From positions 59,797,346 to 59,861,345 of the forward strand of contig NC_090324.1 of assembly GCF_040869045.1 (NCBI RefSeq): 64,000 bases of DNA, read 5' to 3'. The stretch is from Eurosta solidaginis. Its lineage: Eukaryota; Arthropoda; Insecta; Diptera; Tephritidae. The translations under genes and the position numbers were made by a program. Below the pieces are notes generated by a model. That model made no database searches and was not told the DNA's origin. It worked only from the letters and a program-made list of their open reading frames with translations. Below are positions 30,386-41,510 of the stretch, in pieces (position 1 is the stretch's first letter; each line of letters begins with the position of its first letter).

Positions 30386-33380
30386 TATACTCAGTTGAGC
30401 AGAGCTCACAGAGTATATTAACTTTGATTGGATAACGGTTGGTTGTACAGGTATAAAGGAATCGAGATAGATATAGACGTCCATATATCAAAATCATCAG
30501 TATCGAAAAAAAATTCGATTGAGCCATGTCCGTCCGTCCGTCCTTTAACACGATAACTTGAGTAAATTTTGAGGTATCTTGATGAAATTTGGTATGTAGA
30601 TTTCTGGGCACTCATCTCAGATCGCTATTTAAAATGAACGATATCGGATAATAACCACGCCCACTTTTTCGATATCGAAAATTTCGAAAAATCGAAAAAG
30701 TGCGATAATTCCTTACCAAATACGGATAAAGCGATGAAACTTGGTAGGTGAGTTGAACTTATGACGCAGAATAGAAAACTAGTAAAATTTTGGACAATGG
30801 TCGTGGCACCTCACACTTTTAAAAGAAGGTAATTTAGAAGTTTTGCAAACTGTAATTTGGCAGTCGTTGAAGATATCTTGATGAAATTTGGCAGGAACGT
30901 TACACTTATTACTATATGCCTGTTTAATAAAAATTAGCAAAATCGGAGAACGTCCACGCCCACTTTTTAAAAATTTTTTTTTTTTTAATTCAAGTTTTAA
31001 AAGAAAAGTTAATATCTTTACAGTATATAAGTAAATTATGTCAACATTCAACTCCAGTAATGACATGGTGCAACAAAATACAAAAATAAAAGAAAATTTC
31101 AAAATGGGCGTGGCTCCGCCCTTTTTCATTTAATTTGTCTAGGATACTTTTAATGCCATAAGTCGAACAAAAATTTACCAATCCTTGTGAAATTTGGTAG
31201 AGGCTAAGATTCTAGACGATAACTGTTTTCTGTGAAAATGGGCGAAATCGGTTGAAGCCACGCCCAGTTTTTATACAAAGTCGACCGTCTGTCCTTTCGC
31301 TCGGCCGTTAACACGATAACTTGAGCAAAAATCGATATATCTTTACTAAACTCAGTTGACGTACTTATCTGAACTCACTTTGTATTGGTGTAAAAAATGG
31401 CAATGGAAATCCGACAATGACCACGCCCACTTTTTCGATATCGAAAATTACGAAAAATGAAAAAAATGCCATAATTATATACCAAATACGAAAAAAGGAT
31501 GAAACATGGTAATTGTATTGGTCTATTGACGCAAAATATAACTTTAGAAAAAAACTTGGTAAAATGGGTTTGACACCTACCATATTAAGTAGAAGAAAAT
31601 GAAAAACTTTTGCAGGGCGAAATCAAAAGGCCTTGGAATCTTGGAAGGAATACTGTTCGTGGTATTACATATATAAATAAATTAGCGGTACCCGACAGAT
31701 GATGTTCTGGATCACCCTGGTCCACATTTTGATTGATATCTCGAAAACGCCTTCACATATACAACTGAGGGTCACTCCCTTTTAAAATCCTCATTAATAC
31801 CTTTAATTTGACACCCATATCGTACAAACACATTCTAGAGTCACCCCTGGTCCACATTTATGGCGATATTTCGAAAAGGCGTCCACCTTAAGAACTAAGG
31901 CCCACGCCCTTTTAAGATACTCATTAACACCTTTCATTTGATACCCATATAGTACAAACAAATTCTAAAGTCACCCCTGGTCCACGTTTATGGCGATATC
32001 TCGAAAAGGCGTCCACATGTAGAACTAAGGCCCTCTCCTTTTTAAAATACTCATTAACACCTTTCATTTCATACCCATATCGTACAAACAAATTCTAGAG
32101 TCACCCCTGGTCCACCTTTATGGCGATATCTCGAAAAGGCGTCCACCTATAGAACTAAGGCCCACGCCCTTTTAAAATACTCATTAACACCTTTCATTTG
32201 ATACCCATATTATACAAACGTATTCTACAGTCACCCCTGGTCCACTTTTATAACGATTTTCCGAAAAGGCGTCCACCTATAGAACTAAGGTCCACTCCCT
32301 TTTAAAATACGTATTAACACCTTTCGTTTGATACCCATATTGTACAAACGCATTCTAGAGTCAACCCTGGTCCACCTTTATGGTGATATCTCGAAAAGGC
32401 GTCCACCTATAGAACTAAGGCCCACTCCGTTTTAAAACACTTATTAACACCTTTCTTTTGATACCCATATTATACAAACGCATTCTAAAGTCAACTCTGG
32501 TCCACCTTTATAACGATATTCCGAAAAGGCGCCCACCTATAGAACTAAGGCCCACTCCCTTTCAAAATACTCATTAACACCTTTCATTTGATACCAATAT
32601 AGTACAAACAAATTCTAGAGTCACCCCTGGTCCACCTTTATGGCGATATCTAGAAAAGGCGTCCACATATGGAACTAAGGCCCACGCCCTCTTAAAATAC
32701 TCATTAACACCTTTCATTTGATACTCATATCGTACAAACAAATTCTAGAGTCACCCCTGATCCATCTCTATGGCGATATCTCGAAACGGCGTTCATCTAT
32801 AGAACTTAGGCCCACGCCCTTTTAAAATACTCATTAATACCTTTCATTTGATACCCATATCGTACAAAATAAATTCTAGAGTCACCCCTGGTCCACCTTT
32901 ATGGCGATATCTCGAAACGGTGTCCATCTATAGAACTTAGGCCCACGCGCTTTTAAAATACTCATTAATACCTTTCATTTGATACCCATATCGTACAAAA
33001 TAAATTCTAGAGTCACCCCTGGTCCACCTTTATTGCGATATCTCGAAAAGGCGTCCACCTATAGAACTTAGGCCCACTCCCTTTTAAATTATCATTAACA
33101 CATTTCATTTTATACCCATATCGTACAAACAAATTCTAGAATCAGGCCTGGTCCACCTTTATGGCGATATCCCTAAATGGCGTCCATCTATAGAACTATG
33201 GTCCACTTCCTCTTAAAATACTCTTTAATACCTCCCATTTGATCCACATGTCATGCAAACACATTCCAGGGTTACCCTAGGTTCTTTTTACAACATGGTG
33301 ATTTTCCCTTACTTTGTCTCCACAGCTCTCAACTAAGTATGTAATGTTCGATTACACCCGAACTTAGCCTTCCTTACTTG
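30386..33380 (-). mobile_element. Element T copy 1 (tandem-repeat transposon, minus orientation)
   Basis: On the + strand the copy begins ATACTCAGTTGAG (30387-30399) and ends CCTTACTTG (33380), the reverse complement of the element start. The subterminal partner is CTCAACTAAGTAT (33328-33340, one mismatch). Between lie conserved blocks with GCCACGCCC, TTTCGATATCGAAAA palindromes and CCGTCCGTCCGT, and a long 130-base tandem array. It interrupts the Ulysses-like LTR in a T-run; TGTGTTTT occurs at both junctions, which could be a target duplication or homopolymer ambiguity. No protein is encoded. Confidence 0.8.
31780..33250 (-). repeat. 130-base tandem array in element T copy 1
   Basis: About eleven monomers, each with words such as CACCCCTGGTCCACC, TATGGCGATATCTCG, AAGGCGTCCACC and TTTGATACCCATAT. 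Monomers differ by a few to ~15% of bases. They contain no ORF. Confidence 0.9.
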
Positions 33381-33599
33381 TGTTTTCTTTGTTTTCTTTT
33401 GCCACTATATTTGCATAGTTTTTTTTCCTATTCCTTCATTTTTTTGTCTTAAACAAAATTTTTCGTATTTTGAAATATGATGTGACTAAGAACGATACTT
33501 ACACCATTTAGTAACCAAATATATTAAGGACTACTTTTAAAATGATCTTTTGTTTTTATATATATTGTTTTTTTTTATGTTTGAGCATTTGTAGCTGAT

Positions 33600-34385
33600 T
33601 ACCAGTGCGAAACTTTACTACGTTTGTACGCGGGGCTGTGGAAACTGATCACCGCGTAAGTAAAGTAACTACTCCTTCCTAGCTATTCTTCCCATTTTCT
33701 TCGCAATTGGCTCTCAGTATGTATAAAGGTATACAATGAAACTTTTTAACCTCGCAGATATTACATTTTTGTTTTCTCTTAAACTCTTAAAGAGTGATAA
33801 TAGTCTAATAAGAATACGTGTTGTCCGAGGACGGGCAAAAAAAGATTTACTTTGACGCTTTAGTAACTTCACTTCAAAATTTTCTAACCCACGTGTTCGA
33901 AAATACAGCAGTTGGAAAACTTATATCGCCAGGTGAATATAATGTTCGTGCTCTTCAGCGTGCAGCTATAACAATGCAGTTACCATATACTTTTTTTTCG
34001 ATCTACGGGTACTTCCACTTATAATTCCTTTGTTAAGTCGATTACCCCGTGGATGGATGATTTTTATGATGAACTGACCAAGTATTAATTATATTTATAA
34101 CTTTACCGAACGATGTGTACAGCTTGAAGTCTGGATATCAAAAGAGACCAATTCTTTTCCGGAAGTGCCGTCCTCGATTCCCTTTCTTTCCCTTTTCACA
34201 TGTCAGATATGTTCGATTATCGAGAAATCCAAATGTTCGATTATTTCTTTCGTTAGGTTCGCTCGGTATTTTTGGACCATTTTATACAGAAGATGCCACT
34301 GAGTCGTTTGTTGGTGCATTCAGAATATTAGGAATAGCTTTAAAGATTTATTACTTCAAAAATAGTCTGGGAGTTCTAAATACGT
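33600..34385 (+). other. Exon-like open frames in second Ulysses-like LTR
   Basis: Counterpart of 8382-9160. The frame at 33818-34024 keeps FDALVTSLQNFLTHVFENTA and GEYNVRALQRAAI but is shortened by an indel near 33995. The donor-like GTAAGT near 33657 is kept; the last one reads GTAAAT here. See the first LTR for interpretation. Confidence 0.33.
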
Positions 34386-34451
34386 AAATGTGTAAATATA
34401 TTTTAAGTTTACTATAAAAATAATTGTGTTGGTTGTTAGTACATCGGTAGA

Positions 34452-35495
34452 AAATACAGATTCTGGACAAAAGCTATTTCCCAGGAATGCTCAGCAAAAT
34501 AAAAATAATTGTAACTAATTGCTCTACTTGCAAAGAAAACAAATAAGAACGCCATCCCAACCAACCCAAAATTCGCGAGACGCCATTACCCACATATCCC
34601 GGACATACGGTCCACATAGACATTTTTTTAACAGAAGGTAAAGTAATTATGGCTGCCCTAGACTTACTTAATTGGCGCCTAACCGTCTAAACGGTTATGG
34701 CCGTCCAACAAGGCGCGCCAGCGCTCCGCCAACCGGCGCCAATTGGTTACACCAAGGGAGTTTAAATCGCTTTCCACCTGGTCCTTCCAATGGAGTGGGG
34801 GCCGCCCTCTACCTCTGCTTCCATAGGCGGGTTCCGATAGAAACACTTTCTTGGCCGGAGAATCATCTTTAATTCGCATAACATGGCATAGCCAGCGCAG
34901 CCGCTGCGTTTTAATTCGCTAGACTATGTAGATGTCTGCGTATAGCTCGTACAACTCATCATTAAATCTTCTTCGGTACTCGGACTGCCCTAGACAAATT
35001 TACGAAATACGCAAAAACAAAGAAGCTTTCAAGCAGGGAGTGCCAAAGCTGATTGTAATCGACAACGAACCTTCATCGAATTCTAGTTTAATTAAATTTA
35101 TGACCACGGACGAATTGGGATTAGAAGTTTTTACAACACCACCATACAAAAGCCAGGCAAACGGGAAATTAGAAAGATTTCATTCTACTCTGGTTGAAAT
35201 AATGCGTTGCCTCAAGGAGAATGGAGGACACAGGAAATTTGAAGAGCTCCTAGAAAGAGCTGTGTCGGAATACAATCATACTATCCATTCCGTGACTAAA
35301 AAGAGGCCAGTAGATTTATTTTTCGGTAGAAACGTTACGTTTACTCCAGAAGATATAGAAAGAAGTATGCAAAGTAACTTAGAGAAACTGACACTTAAAC
35401 AGAGAAAGGACATAGAATACCACAACAGAAAAAAGCATAACGTAAAATCATATTTACCAGCTCAAATCATTTACATTAAAAAAACAGGAGGTTAG
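34452..35495 (+). pseudogene. Integrase of errantivirus-like gypsy element (right half)
   Basis: Resumes the element broken at 2182. The zinc-finger Cys pair appears in CSTCKEN, followed by GHTVHIDIF with the first catalytic Asp, then the second Asp in VIDNEPSSNSSLIKF and the Glu in SQANGKLERFHSTL. The core is cut by a LINE fragment at 34664-34984 with an 11-base target duplication. Frameshifts near 34560 and 35040 add damage. The frame 34932-35495 extends through the integrase core to a C-terminal RKHNVKSYLPAQII region. Confidence 0.78.
34664..34984 (-). mobile_element. 5'-truncated LINE fragment (RTE-like C-terminus)
   Basis: Flanked by CTGCCCTAGAC at 34653-34663 and 34985-34995. The minus strand encodes the RT tail MRIKDDSPAKKVFLSE, RGRGRPPLHWKDQVESDL and VTNWRRLAERWRALLDG, a pattern common at the C-terminus of RTE/Jockey-like LINE proteins (GRPxxRWxDxVxxDL, then WR). 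The clean target duplication and 5' truncation show retrotransposition by target-primed reverse transcription into the errantivirus integrase. Confidence 0.8.
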
Positions 35496-35930
35496 GGACT
35501 AAATTAAGTAAGCCTTATACTAAGGAAATAGTTAAGGAGGACCAAAATAGTACAGTAATTACCGAAAGAAGACAAATAGTACACAAAGGTAAGATACGTA
35601 ACTAATTAAACGATATATAAAACTTCTTCTTTGCAGATTTTTCATACCGCTCTGCCTAGCAGAGGTATAGATACTCGACTACTCTAACACCCAACTTGTA
35701 ACAATAGAAAAAGGAGCGACCAAACTACAGACCGGAACATTTAGAATAATACACGAAATCGACATTGACAAATACAACGACATTCTGGAGCATATAGAAC
35801 TGAAAACACAAACAGGAGAACTCTATAAAAATCCGATTTATCCCTTCTTACCCCTTCTCATATCAGAAATTAAGGCTCATCTAAATAATCTAAAAATAGC
35901 TTACGCACGACATATTTTCTCGTAACTTTT
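35496..35930 (+). pseudogene. Post-integrase region with env-like remnant
   Basis: After the integrase a polypyrimidine-CAG (TTCTTCTTTGCAG near 35634) resembles the env 3' splice site of gypsy-group errantiviruses. The following decayed frame (TIEKGATKLQTGTFRIIHEI) resembles the start of an errantiviral env surface protein. It breaks off near 35930. No fusion peptide or membrane anchor region is present, so nothing functional for entry remains. Confidence 0.5.
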
Positions 35931-36200
35931 CTTTACTTCCAGCGCGTATACATAAACTCCCATGGTATACAAAAAATTTAAAAAGGCTAAAAAATCTTAG
36001 GAATAAACATTTTTAATTGTATAAGGCGCCCAATGTTAGCTTTCATAAAGATAAATATACTTATTATATGACAAACTCTAATACGCTAGATACATTTTAG
36101 TATAAGCAGTATATTACTCGATATGAAGATGAGTTGAAAGTAAACCCAAAAGATTTTTGGACTTACATATATAAGTTAACACATAACAAATTCACTTACC
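35931..36200 (+). pseudogene. Jockey-like LINE fragment
   Basis: A decayed + strand frame reads PWYTKNLKRLKNLRNKHF, then YKQYITRYEDELKVNPKDFW and TYIYKL. The P-WY, lysine-rich segment and NPKxFW order is typical of the region between endonuclease and RT in Jockey-clade LINEs. It has stops and no termini. Confidence 0.5.
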
Positions 36201-36585
36201 TTTTTGGATACATTTTTGCCTACCTTACAAAAAGCTTTTTAATCCTTTTTTGGTTCCCATAGTAAATGAAATTCCAATTCTTTTTGAAGTAATAATAAAC
36301 CTTATTAATATTTTGCATTTCCTGTTTTGCAATCAAAAAATAAAAATTCTCATTAAGCAAAAGTAACTAAATTTTGCTTCACAAGCGAAGCTGAGCTAAT
36401 TCAAGGAATTAGCACAACAAGCCACTGCACGCGCATCCGCTACAAAGCTGTTGCTTGCGCTAAAGTGCTGAGTTAGCGTCTAGCACACCTCAGCACAAGC
36501 AGTAACCAATATTTGCATGTCGTTGTTGTTTTTGTTGTTTTAACGCGGTAGCGAAATATTTGATTTAATATAACAATTTTACAAA
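36201..36585. other. Unassigned spacer
   Basis: AT-rich, then a moderately GC segment with repeated GCTGAG/TTAGC words (36380-36520) that could be an LTR remnant. No partner copy was seen in the window. Confidence 0.3.
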
Positions 36586-37060
36586 GTGGTGCAGTGTTAG
36601 AACAGGACGGTAAGCGGTCTACGTTTATTTCAAGGACGATAACAAAGAGGGAGGAAAACTACGCCACTCATGAAAAGGAAAGTCTGGCAATAATATGGTC
36701 ACTTAAATCCTTACGAAATTATCTTTACGGCACAGCCAAAATCAAAATAATCACGGACCACCAACCCCTCACTTACGCTCTGAGTAATAAAAACGACAAC
36801 ACAAAACTGAAAAGAAGGAACTCAATTTTGGAGGAATACGACCACGAACTCAAATACGAACTAGGTAAAACTAACATTGTAGCCGACACCCTCTCCCGAC
36901 CTACAGAAATTAATTCAGTAACCATTGCCACCCATTCGGATGATAGTTCAGGACACAATCTAATACCAGCAACAGAAGCTCCAATCAACGTATTTAAAAA
37001 TCAAATTTGGTTACTTGTTGGACAACAAAAATCTTATAATTTCAAAATCCCCTTTCCAAC
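36586..37060 (+). pseudogene. RNase H fragment of a second errantivirus-like gypsy element
   Basis: An open 159-residue frame from 36594 gives FISRTITKREENYATHEKES, then ITDHQPLTYALSN and KTNIVADTLSRP, the standard RNase H end of gypsy pol. It then passes into the linker with INVFKNQIWL, paralogous to 1870-1900. It starts abruptly and ends abruptly where element T's array begins, so it is a fragment with both ends lost. Confidence 0.75.
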
Positions 37061-39182
37061 GGGGCGACTCTAGAATTTGTTTGTACGATATGGGTATCAA
37101 ATGAAAGGTGTTAATGAGTATCTTAAAAGGACGTGGGCCTTAGTTCTATAGGTGGACGCCTTTTCGAAATATCGCCATAAAGGTGGACCAGGGGCGAATC
37201 TAGAATTTGTTTGTACGATATGGGTATCAAATGAAAGGTGTTAATGAGTATTTTAAAAAGGAGTGGGCCTTAGTTCTATAGGTGGACGCCTTTTCGAAAT
37301 ATCGCCATAAAGGTGGACCAGGGGTGACTCTAGAATTTGTTTGTACTATATGGGTATCAAATGAAAGGTGTTAATGAGTATTTTAAAAGGGAGTGGGCCT
37401 TAGTTCTATAGGTGGACGCCTTTTCGGAATATCGTTATAAAAGTGGACCAGGGTTGACTGTAGAATGCGTTTGTACAATATGGGTATAAAACGAAAGGTG
37501 TTAATAAGTGTTCTAAAAGGGAGTGGGCCTTAGTTCTATAGGTGGACGCCTTTTCGGAATATCGTTATAAAAGTGGACCAGGGGTGACTCTAGAATGCGT
37601 TTGTACAATATGGGTATCAAATGAAAGGTGTTAATGAGTATTTTAAAAGGGCGTGGGCCTTAGTTCTATAGGTGGACGCCTTTTCGAAATATCGCCATAA
37701 AGGTGGACCAGGGGCGACTCTAGAATGCATTTATACGATATGGGTATCAAATTAAAGGCATTAATGAGGGTTTTAAAAGGTAGTGGCCCTTAGTTGTATA
37801 TGTGAAGGCGTTTTCAAGATATCTACCAAAATGTGGACCAGTGTGATCCAGAACATCATCTGTCGGCTACCGCTAATTTATTTATATATGTAATACCACG
37901 TACAGTATTCCTTCCAAGATTCCAAGGGCTTTTGATTTCGCCCTGCAAAACTTTTTCATTTTATTCTACTTAATATGGTAGGTGTAACACCCATTTTACC
38001 AAGTTTTTTCTAAAGTTATATTTTGCGTCAATAGACCAATACAATTACCATGTTTCGTTCCTTTTTTCGTATTTGGTATATAATTATGGAATTTTTTTCA
38101 TTTTTCGTAATTTTCGATATCGAAAAAGTGGGCGAGGTCATAGTCGGATTTCGGCTTTTTTTTACACCAATACAAAGTGAGTTCAGGTAAGTACGTGAAC
38201 TGAGTTTAGTAAAGATATATCGATTTTTGCTCAAGTTATCGTGCTAAAGGCCGAGCGGAAGGACAGACGGTCGACTGTGTATAATAACTGGACGTGGCTT
38301 CAACCGATTTCGCCGTTTTTCACAGAAAACAGTTATCGTCCTAGGAGCTAAGCCTCTACCAAATTTCACAATGGTTGGTTAATTTTTGTTCGACTTATGG
38401 CATTAAAAGCATCCTAGACAAATTAAATGAAAAAGGGCGGGGCCACGCCCATTTTGAAATTTCCTTTTATTTTTGTATTTTGTTGCACCATATCATTACT
38501 GGAGTTGAATTTTGACATAATTTACTTATATGCTGTAAAGATATTAACTTTTCTTTTAAAATTTGAATTAAAAAAAAAATTTTTTTTAAAAAGTGGGCGT
38601 GGTCGTTCTCCGATTTTGCTAATTTTTATTTAGCAGACATAAAGTAATAAGAGTAACGTTCCTGCCAAACTTCATCATGATATCTTCAACGACTGCCAAA
38701 TTACAGCTTGCAAAACTTCTAAATTACCTTCATTTAAAAGTGGGCGGTGCCACGCTCGTTGTCCAAAATTTTACTAGTTTTCTATTCTGCGTCATGAGCT
38801 CAACTCACGTACCAGGTTTCATCGCTTAATGCGTATTTGGTAATGAATTATCGCACTTTTTCGATTTTTCGAAATTTTCGATATCGAAAAAGTGGGCGTG
38901 GTTATTGTCCGATATCGTTCATTTTAAATAGCGATCTGAGATGAGTGCCCAGGAACCTACATACCAAATTTCATCAAGATACCTCAAAATTTACTCAAGT
39001 TATCGTGTTAACGGACAGACGGACGGACGGACGGACGGACATGGCTCAATCGAATTTTTTTTCGATACTGATGATTTTGATATATGGAAGTCTATATCTA
39101 TCTCGATTCCTTTATACCTGTACAACCAACCGTTATGCAATCAAAGTTAATATACTCTGTGAGCTCTGCTCAACTGAGTATA
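37061..39182 (+). mobile_element. Element T copy 2 (5'-truncated)
   Basis: Starts inside the 130-base array and contains six monomers, the first TTGTACGATATGGG-like words recurring at 37081, 37211, 37341, 37471, 37601 and 37731. The conserved right half follows, ending with CTCAACTGAGTAT at 39169-39181. The 5' hairpin and left subterminal repeat are missing. Confidence 0.85.
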
Positions 39183-40099
39183 CAAAGTGGAGCAACTTGC
39201 CTTTGCTATCTTTCTTCAGCTATCAATTCATTTTATTTGAATATTTTTTTTAAATATGAAAATTTGGTTAAATTTGAACGGATTTCTTTATAATTTTTTT
39301 TTAAATCACCCCTGAAATATTTTCGAAGCGCTCTAAATTATGAGTCCGAAATATGTGAGAAATATGTGCCCCGAGAAAATGTAAACCTATAATCATAAAA
39401 AACTCATATATGACTCATATAAGGTAGAAATGATGAGTTTTAGTAAAGCAACTTCGAGACAAAATTTGAAATTTCTTTATTCTGAAAGAAAATTTCATTT
39501 GATTCGGTTGTAAAGGACCTTCATTCCTCGTCTTTATTACTACCTACCTGCAAAAATTGTAAGTGCAAGTTTTGCTATATTCTGATGGACTGACGCTAAC
39601 CTGTGAAAATAAATATGTCCTTTTTAAATTTTCCTTTCTAAAATTTTTTTCTTCTGGTACGTATCCAAATTCCGTCCTTAAGGATCAATTAAGTGCACAA
39701 TTTCATCAAAAAACTGCAATGCATGAGGCCATTCTTCTTTCAGAATAAAGAAAATTTCATTTGATTCGGTTGTAAAGGACCTTCATTCCTCGTCTTTATT
39801 ACTACCTACCTGCAAAAATTGTAAGTGCAAGTTTTGCTATATTCTGATGGACTGACGCTAACCTGTGAAAATAAATATGTCCTTTTTAAATTTTCCTTTC
39901 TAAAATTTTTTTCTTCTGGTACGTATCCAAATTCCGTCCTTAAGGATCAATTAAGTGCACAATTTCATCAAAAAACTGCAACGCATGAGGCCAATAAGGC
40001 AGATAAATAACACGGGAATGATTTTTAAAAGGCTCGTACAGGGGGCAAAATTTAAGCTGTTTATGCACCTATTAGGAACCATATCGATGATGATCATAT
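39183..40099. other. Spacer holding a 246-base tandem duplication
   Basis: AT-rich, apparently non-coding. Near 39340-39430 there are TATGAGTC/GACTCATA words. The two 61-residue ORFs (39563, 39825) are the two copies of the duplication, not genes. Confidence 0.6.
39485..39992. repeat. Near-identical 246-base direct duplication
   Basis: Copies 39485-39730 and 39747-39992 differ at a single base by eye (AATGCATG versus AACGCATG). They are separated by 16 bases (39731-39746) resembling the reverse complement of the sequence just before copy 1. Such identity implies a very recent duplication or gene conversion, or an assembly artefact. Confidence 0.88.
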
Positions 40100-40723
40100 T
40101 GTAACGAATTTACTTGCAAATCCTCTTATTTGCAATCCTCTGCTAAGTTCGAATCACTAAACTGTTGAATAAATAACTCCAATATTGAATAATGGAAAAA
40201 TTGCCTTTATTAAAGTACTTCACAATAACACTTATACTTTGCTACTCGCTGGCTTAATAACCAAACTGATTAATAACTCAAATTAAACTCTACTATTGGC
40301 CGCCAGATCGCGTGCTTAATCAATAACTGATTGAGTGCTCAACTCAAACTGAATTACAGCCCCTCTACATCTGTCGCCTTTTATACTCTTTGGTTTCCTC
40401 GTTCGCATTTTTCTAGAATCTACTAGCATTGTCCATGAGCTCTCAAACTTCTCAGCTATAACTAAAGTTGCACAATTTTATACATCTTTTAGGCGCTTCC
40501 AGAATCTACTAGTCCAGTAGCTCTCAAACTTTTCAGATATATGCATGTGTTAGTGCATTGACTCTCCGCTGCTCATATACGTACATGGTACATATATGTA
40601 GACGCAGTTATTGTTTCGTTTATGTAGATACATAATGATTGAATTATTGATGTGCATTCACGTCACTGCTTTGCATCGGCTTAGAGACGATAGCATCGCT
40701 CAGTGCTGCTAACATTCGTTACA
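40100..40723 (-). mobile_element. Solo LTR of an LTR retrotransposon
   Basis: Begins TGTAACGAAT and ends ATTCGTTACA, a perfect 10-base inverted terminus, with ATAT target duplications at 40096-40099 and 40724-40727. On the minus strand it has a TATAAAAGG box (about 40378-40386) followed downstream by an AATAAAG polyadenylation-like signal. Length 624. No internal sequence remains, so it arose by LTR-LTR recombination. Confidence 0.85.
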
Positions 40724-41113
40724 ATATGATATACGAAAATATGGCTCATATCACTTGACCAACGCAATTAGGGAAATTCATTCATTTCGGACTCCCAAAT
40801 GAGCTTATAATGAGCATAAAAGCTCCGAATTATGACTCCTTTCTGACTACAAATGTTTTGAGCAATAATATTTCATGATTGTTTTAAAATTTTCAGTTAA
40901 AATTATTTAGAATAAAATTTAAAATTTTTGTGTGGATAGAGTTACCATAAACTCCAACAGAGAAGTTGCCGATCATGAGCAACAAAATTTTCTGTGTTTA
41001 AACACAATCAAACAGTCAGAACCGAAATCGGAAGGCTAAATCAATCAGAAGTTCCAAGATAGAGGAATTCAATTCAAAACTCTGTCATATCCCTACTAAA
41101 ATTATAAGATCTA
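40724..41113. other. Unassigned AT-rich spacer
   Basis: No ORF or terminal repeat recognised. The solo LTR interrupted this sequence. Confidence 0.35.
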
Positions 41114-41510
41114 TTTTAATTGAATTCATGTGCATTTAAGGTAATTGTTGTATGTAAGATAATTGTAAAGAGTATAACAGTTTTACGTGTTTGTTTGCTT
41201 CATATATTTACTTACATTTTCCATATTTAGACAATACATAAAAAACTTTAAGCCTTCATTTGTTTTTTTTTTTATTCTGAAAGGGTTTTCCAAATTGAGA
41301 GTTTTGGCCTGAAGGTCTACTTTAATAGAATTCATCTGCGTTTAAGATAATTGTAAAGAGCTTAACAGTTTACATGTCTGTTTGCTTCATATATTTACTT
41401 ACATTTTCCATATTTAGACATTACAATAAAAACGTTAGGCCTTCATTGTTTTTTTATTCTTAAAGGATTTTCCAAATTGCGAGTTTTGATCTGAAGGTTA
41501 TCCTATATAT
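41114..41510. repeat. Diverged ~207-base tandem duplication
   Basis: Two units start near 41114 and 41321 and share TTTAAT-GAATTCAT, TTTGCTTCATATATTTACTT and TTTTCCAAATTG. Identity is roughly 85% with several indels. Non-coding. Confidence 0.7.

Larger units (their letters stand above)
2183..34451 (-). mobile_element. Ulysses-like Ty3/gypsy retrotransposon, full span with nested insertions
   Basis: Two direct copies of a ~2.2-kb LTR (2183-9227 and 29203-34451) flank a minus-strand gag-pol that runs from 28468 down to 9256. Next to the right LTR is a PBS matching tRNA-Lys (one mismatch); next to the left LTR is a G-rich polypurine tract. Very long LTRs plus a tRNA-Lys primer match the Ulysses/Osvaldo type of Drosophila. 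The 32-kb span is inflated by a CsRn1-like element in one LTR, an element T in the other, and a 14.4-kb BEL element in pol. Both outermost LTR dinucleotides are mutated (TG to GG at 2183; CA to GA at 34450-34451) and no target duplication is visible. Confidence 0.85.
29203..34451 (-). repeat. Ulysses-like 5' LTR, interrupted by element T
   Basis: Bases 29203-30385 plus 33381-34451, about 2.25 kb without the insertion, match the LTR at 2183-9227. At its inner end it starts TGTTATGAAACC. The site at about 29709 is uninterrupted and serves as the empty site for the CsRn1-like element. The outer end reads CGGTAGA instead of CGGTACA. Confidence 0.85.

Noticed and set aside
31780..33250. Regular array that could be taken for a CRISPR locus
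   Set aside because: The 130-base monomers are contiguous without unique spacers, imperfect, and part of a eukaryotic transposon with no cas genes.
36380..36520. Possible solo LTR at 36.3-36.58 kb
   Set aside because: No paired termini, target duplication or second copy could be found in the window.
38427..38633. Recurring ORF starting MKKGGATPILKF (also 30779-31129 minus and 49729-49917)
   Set aside because: It recurs only because it lies in a conserved block of element T. Frames end at different places and no domain is seen.
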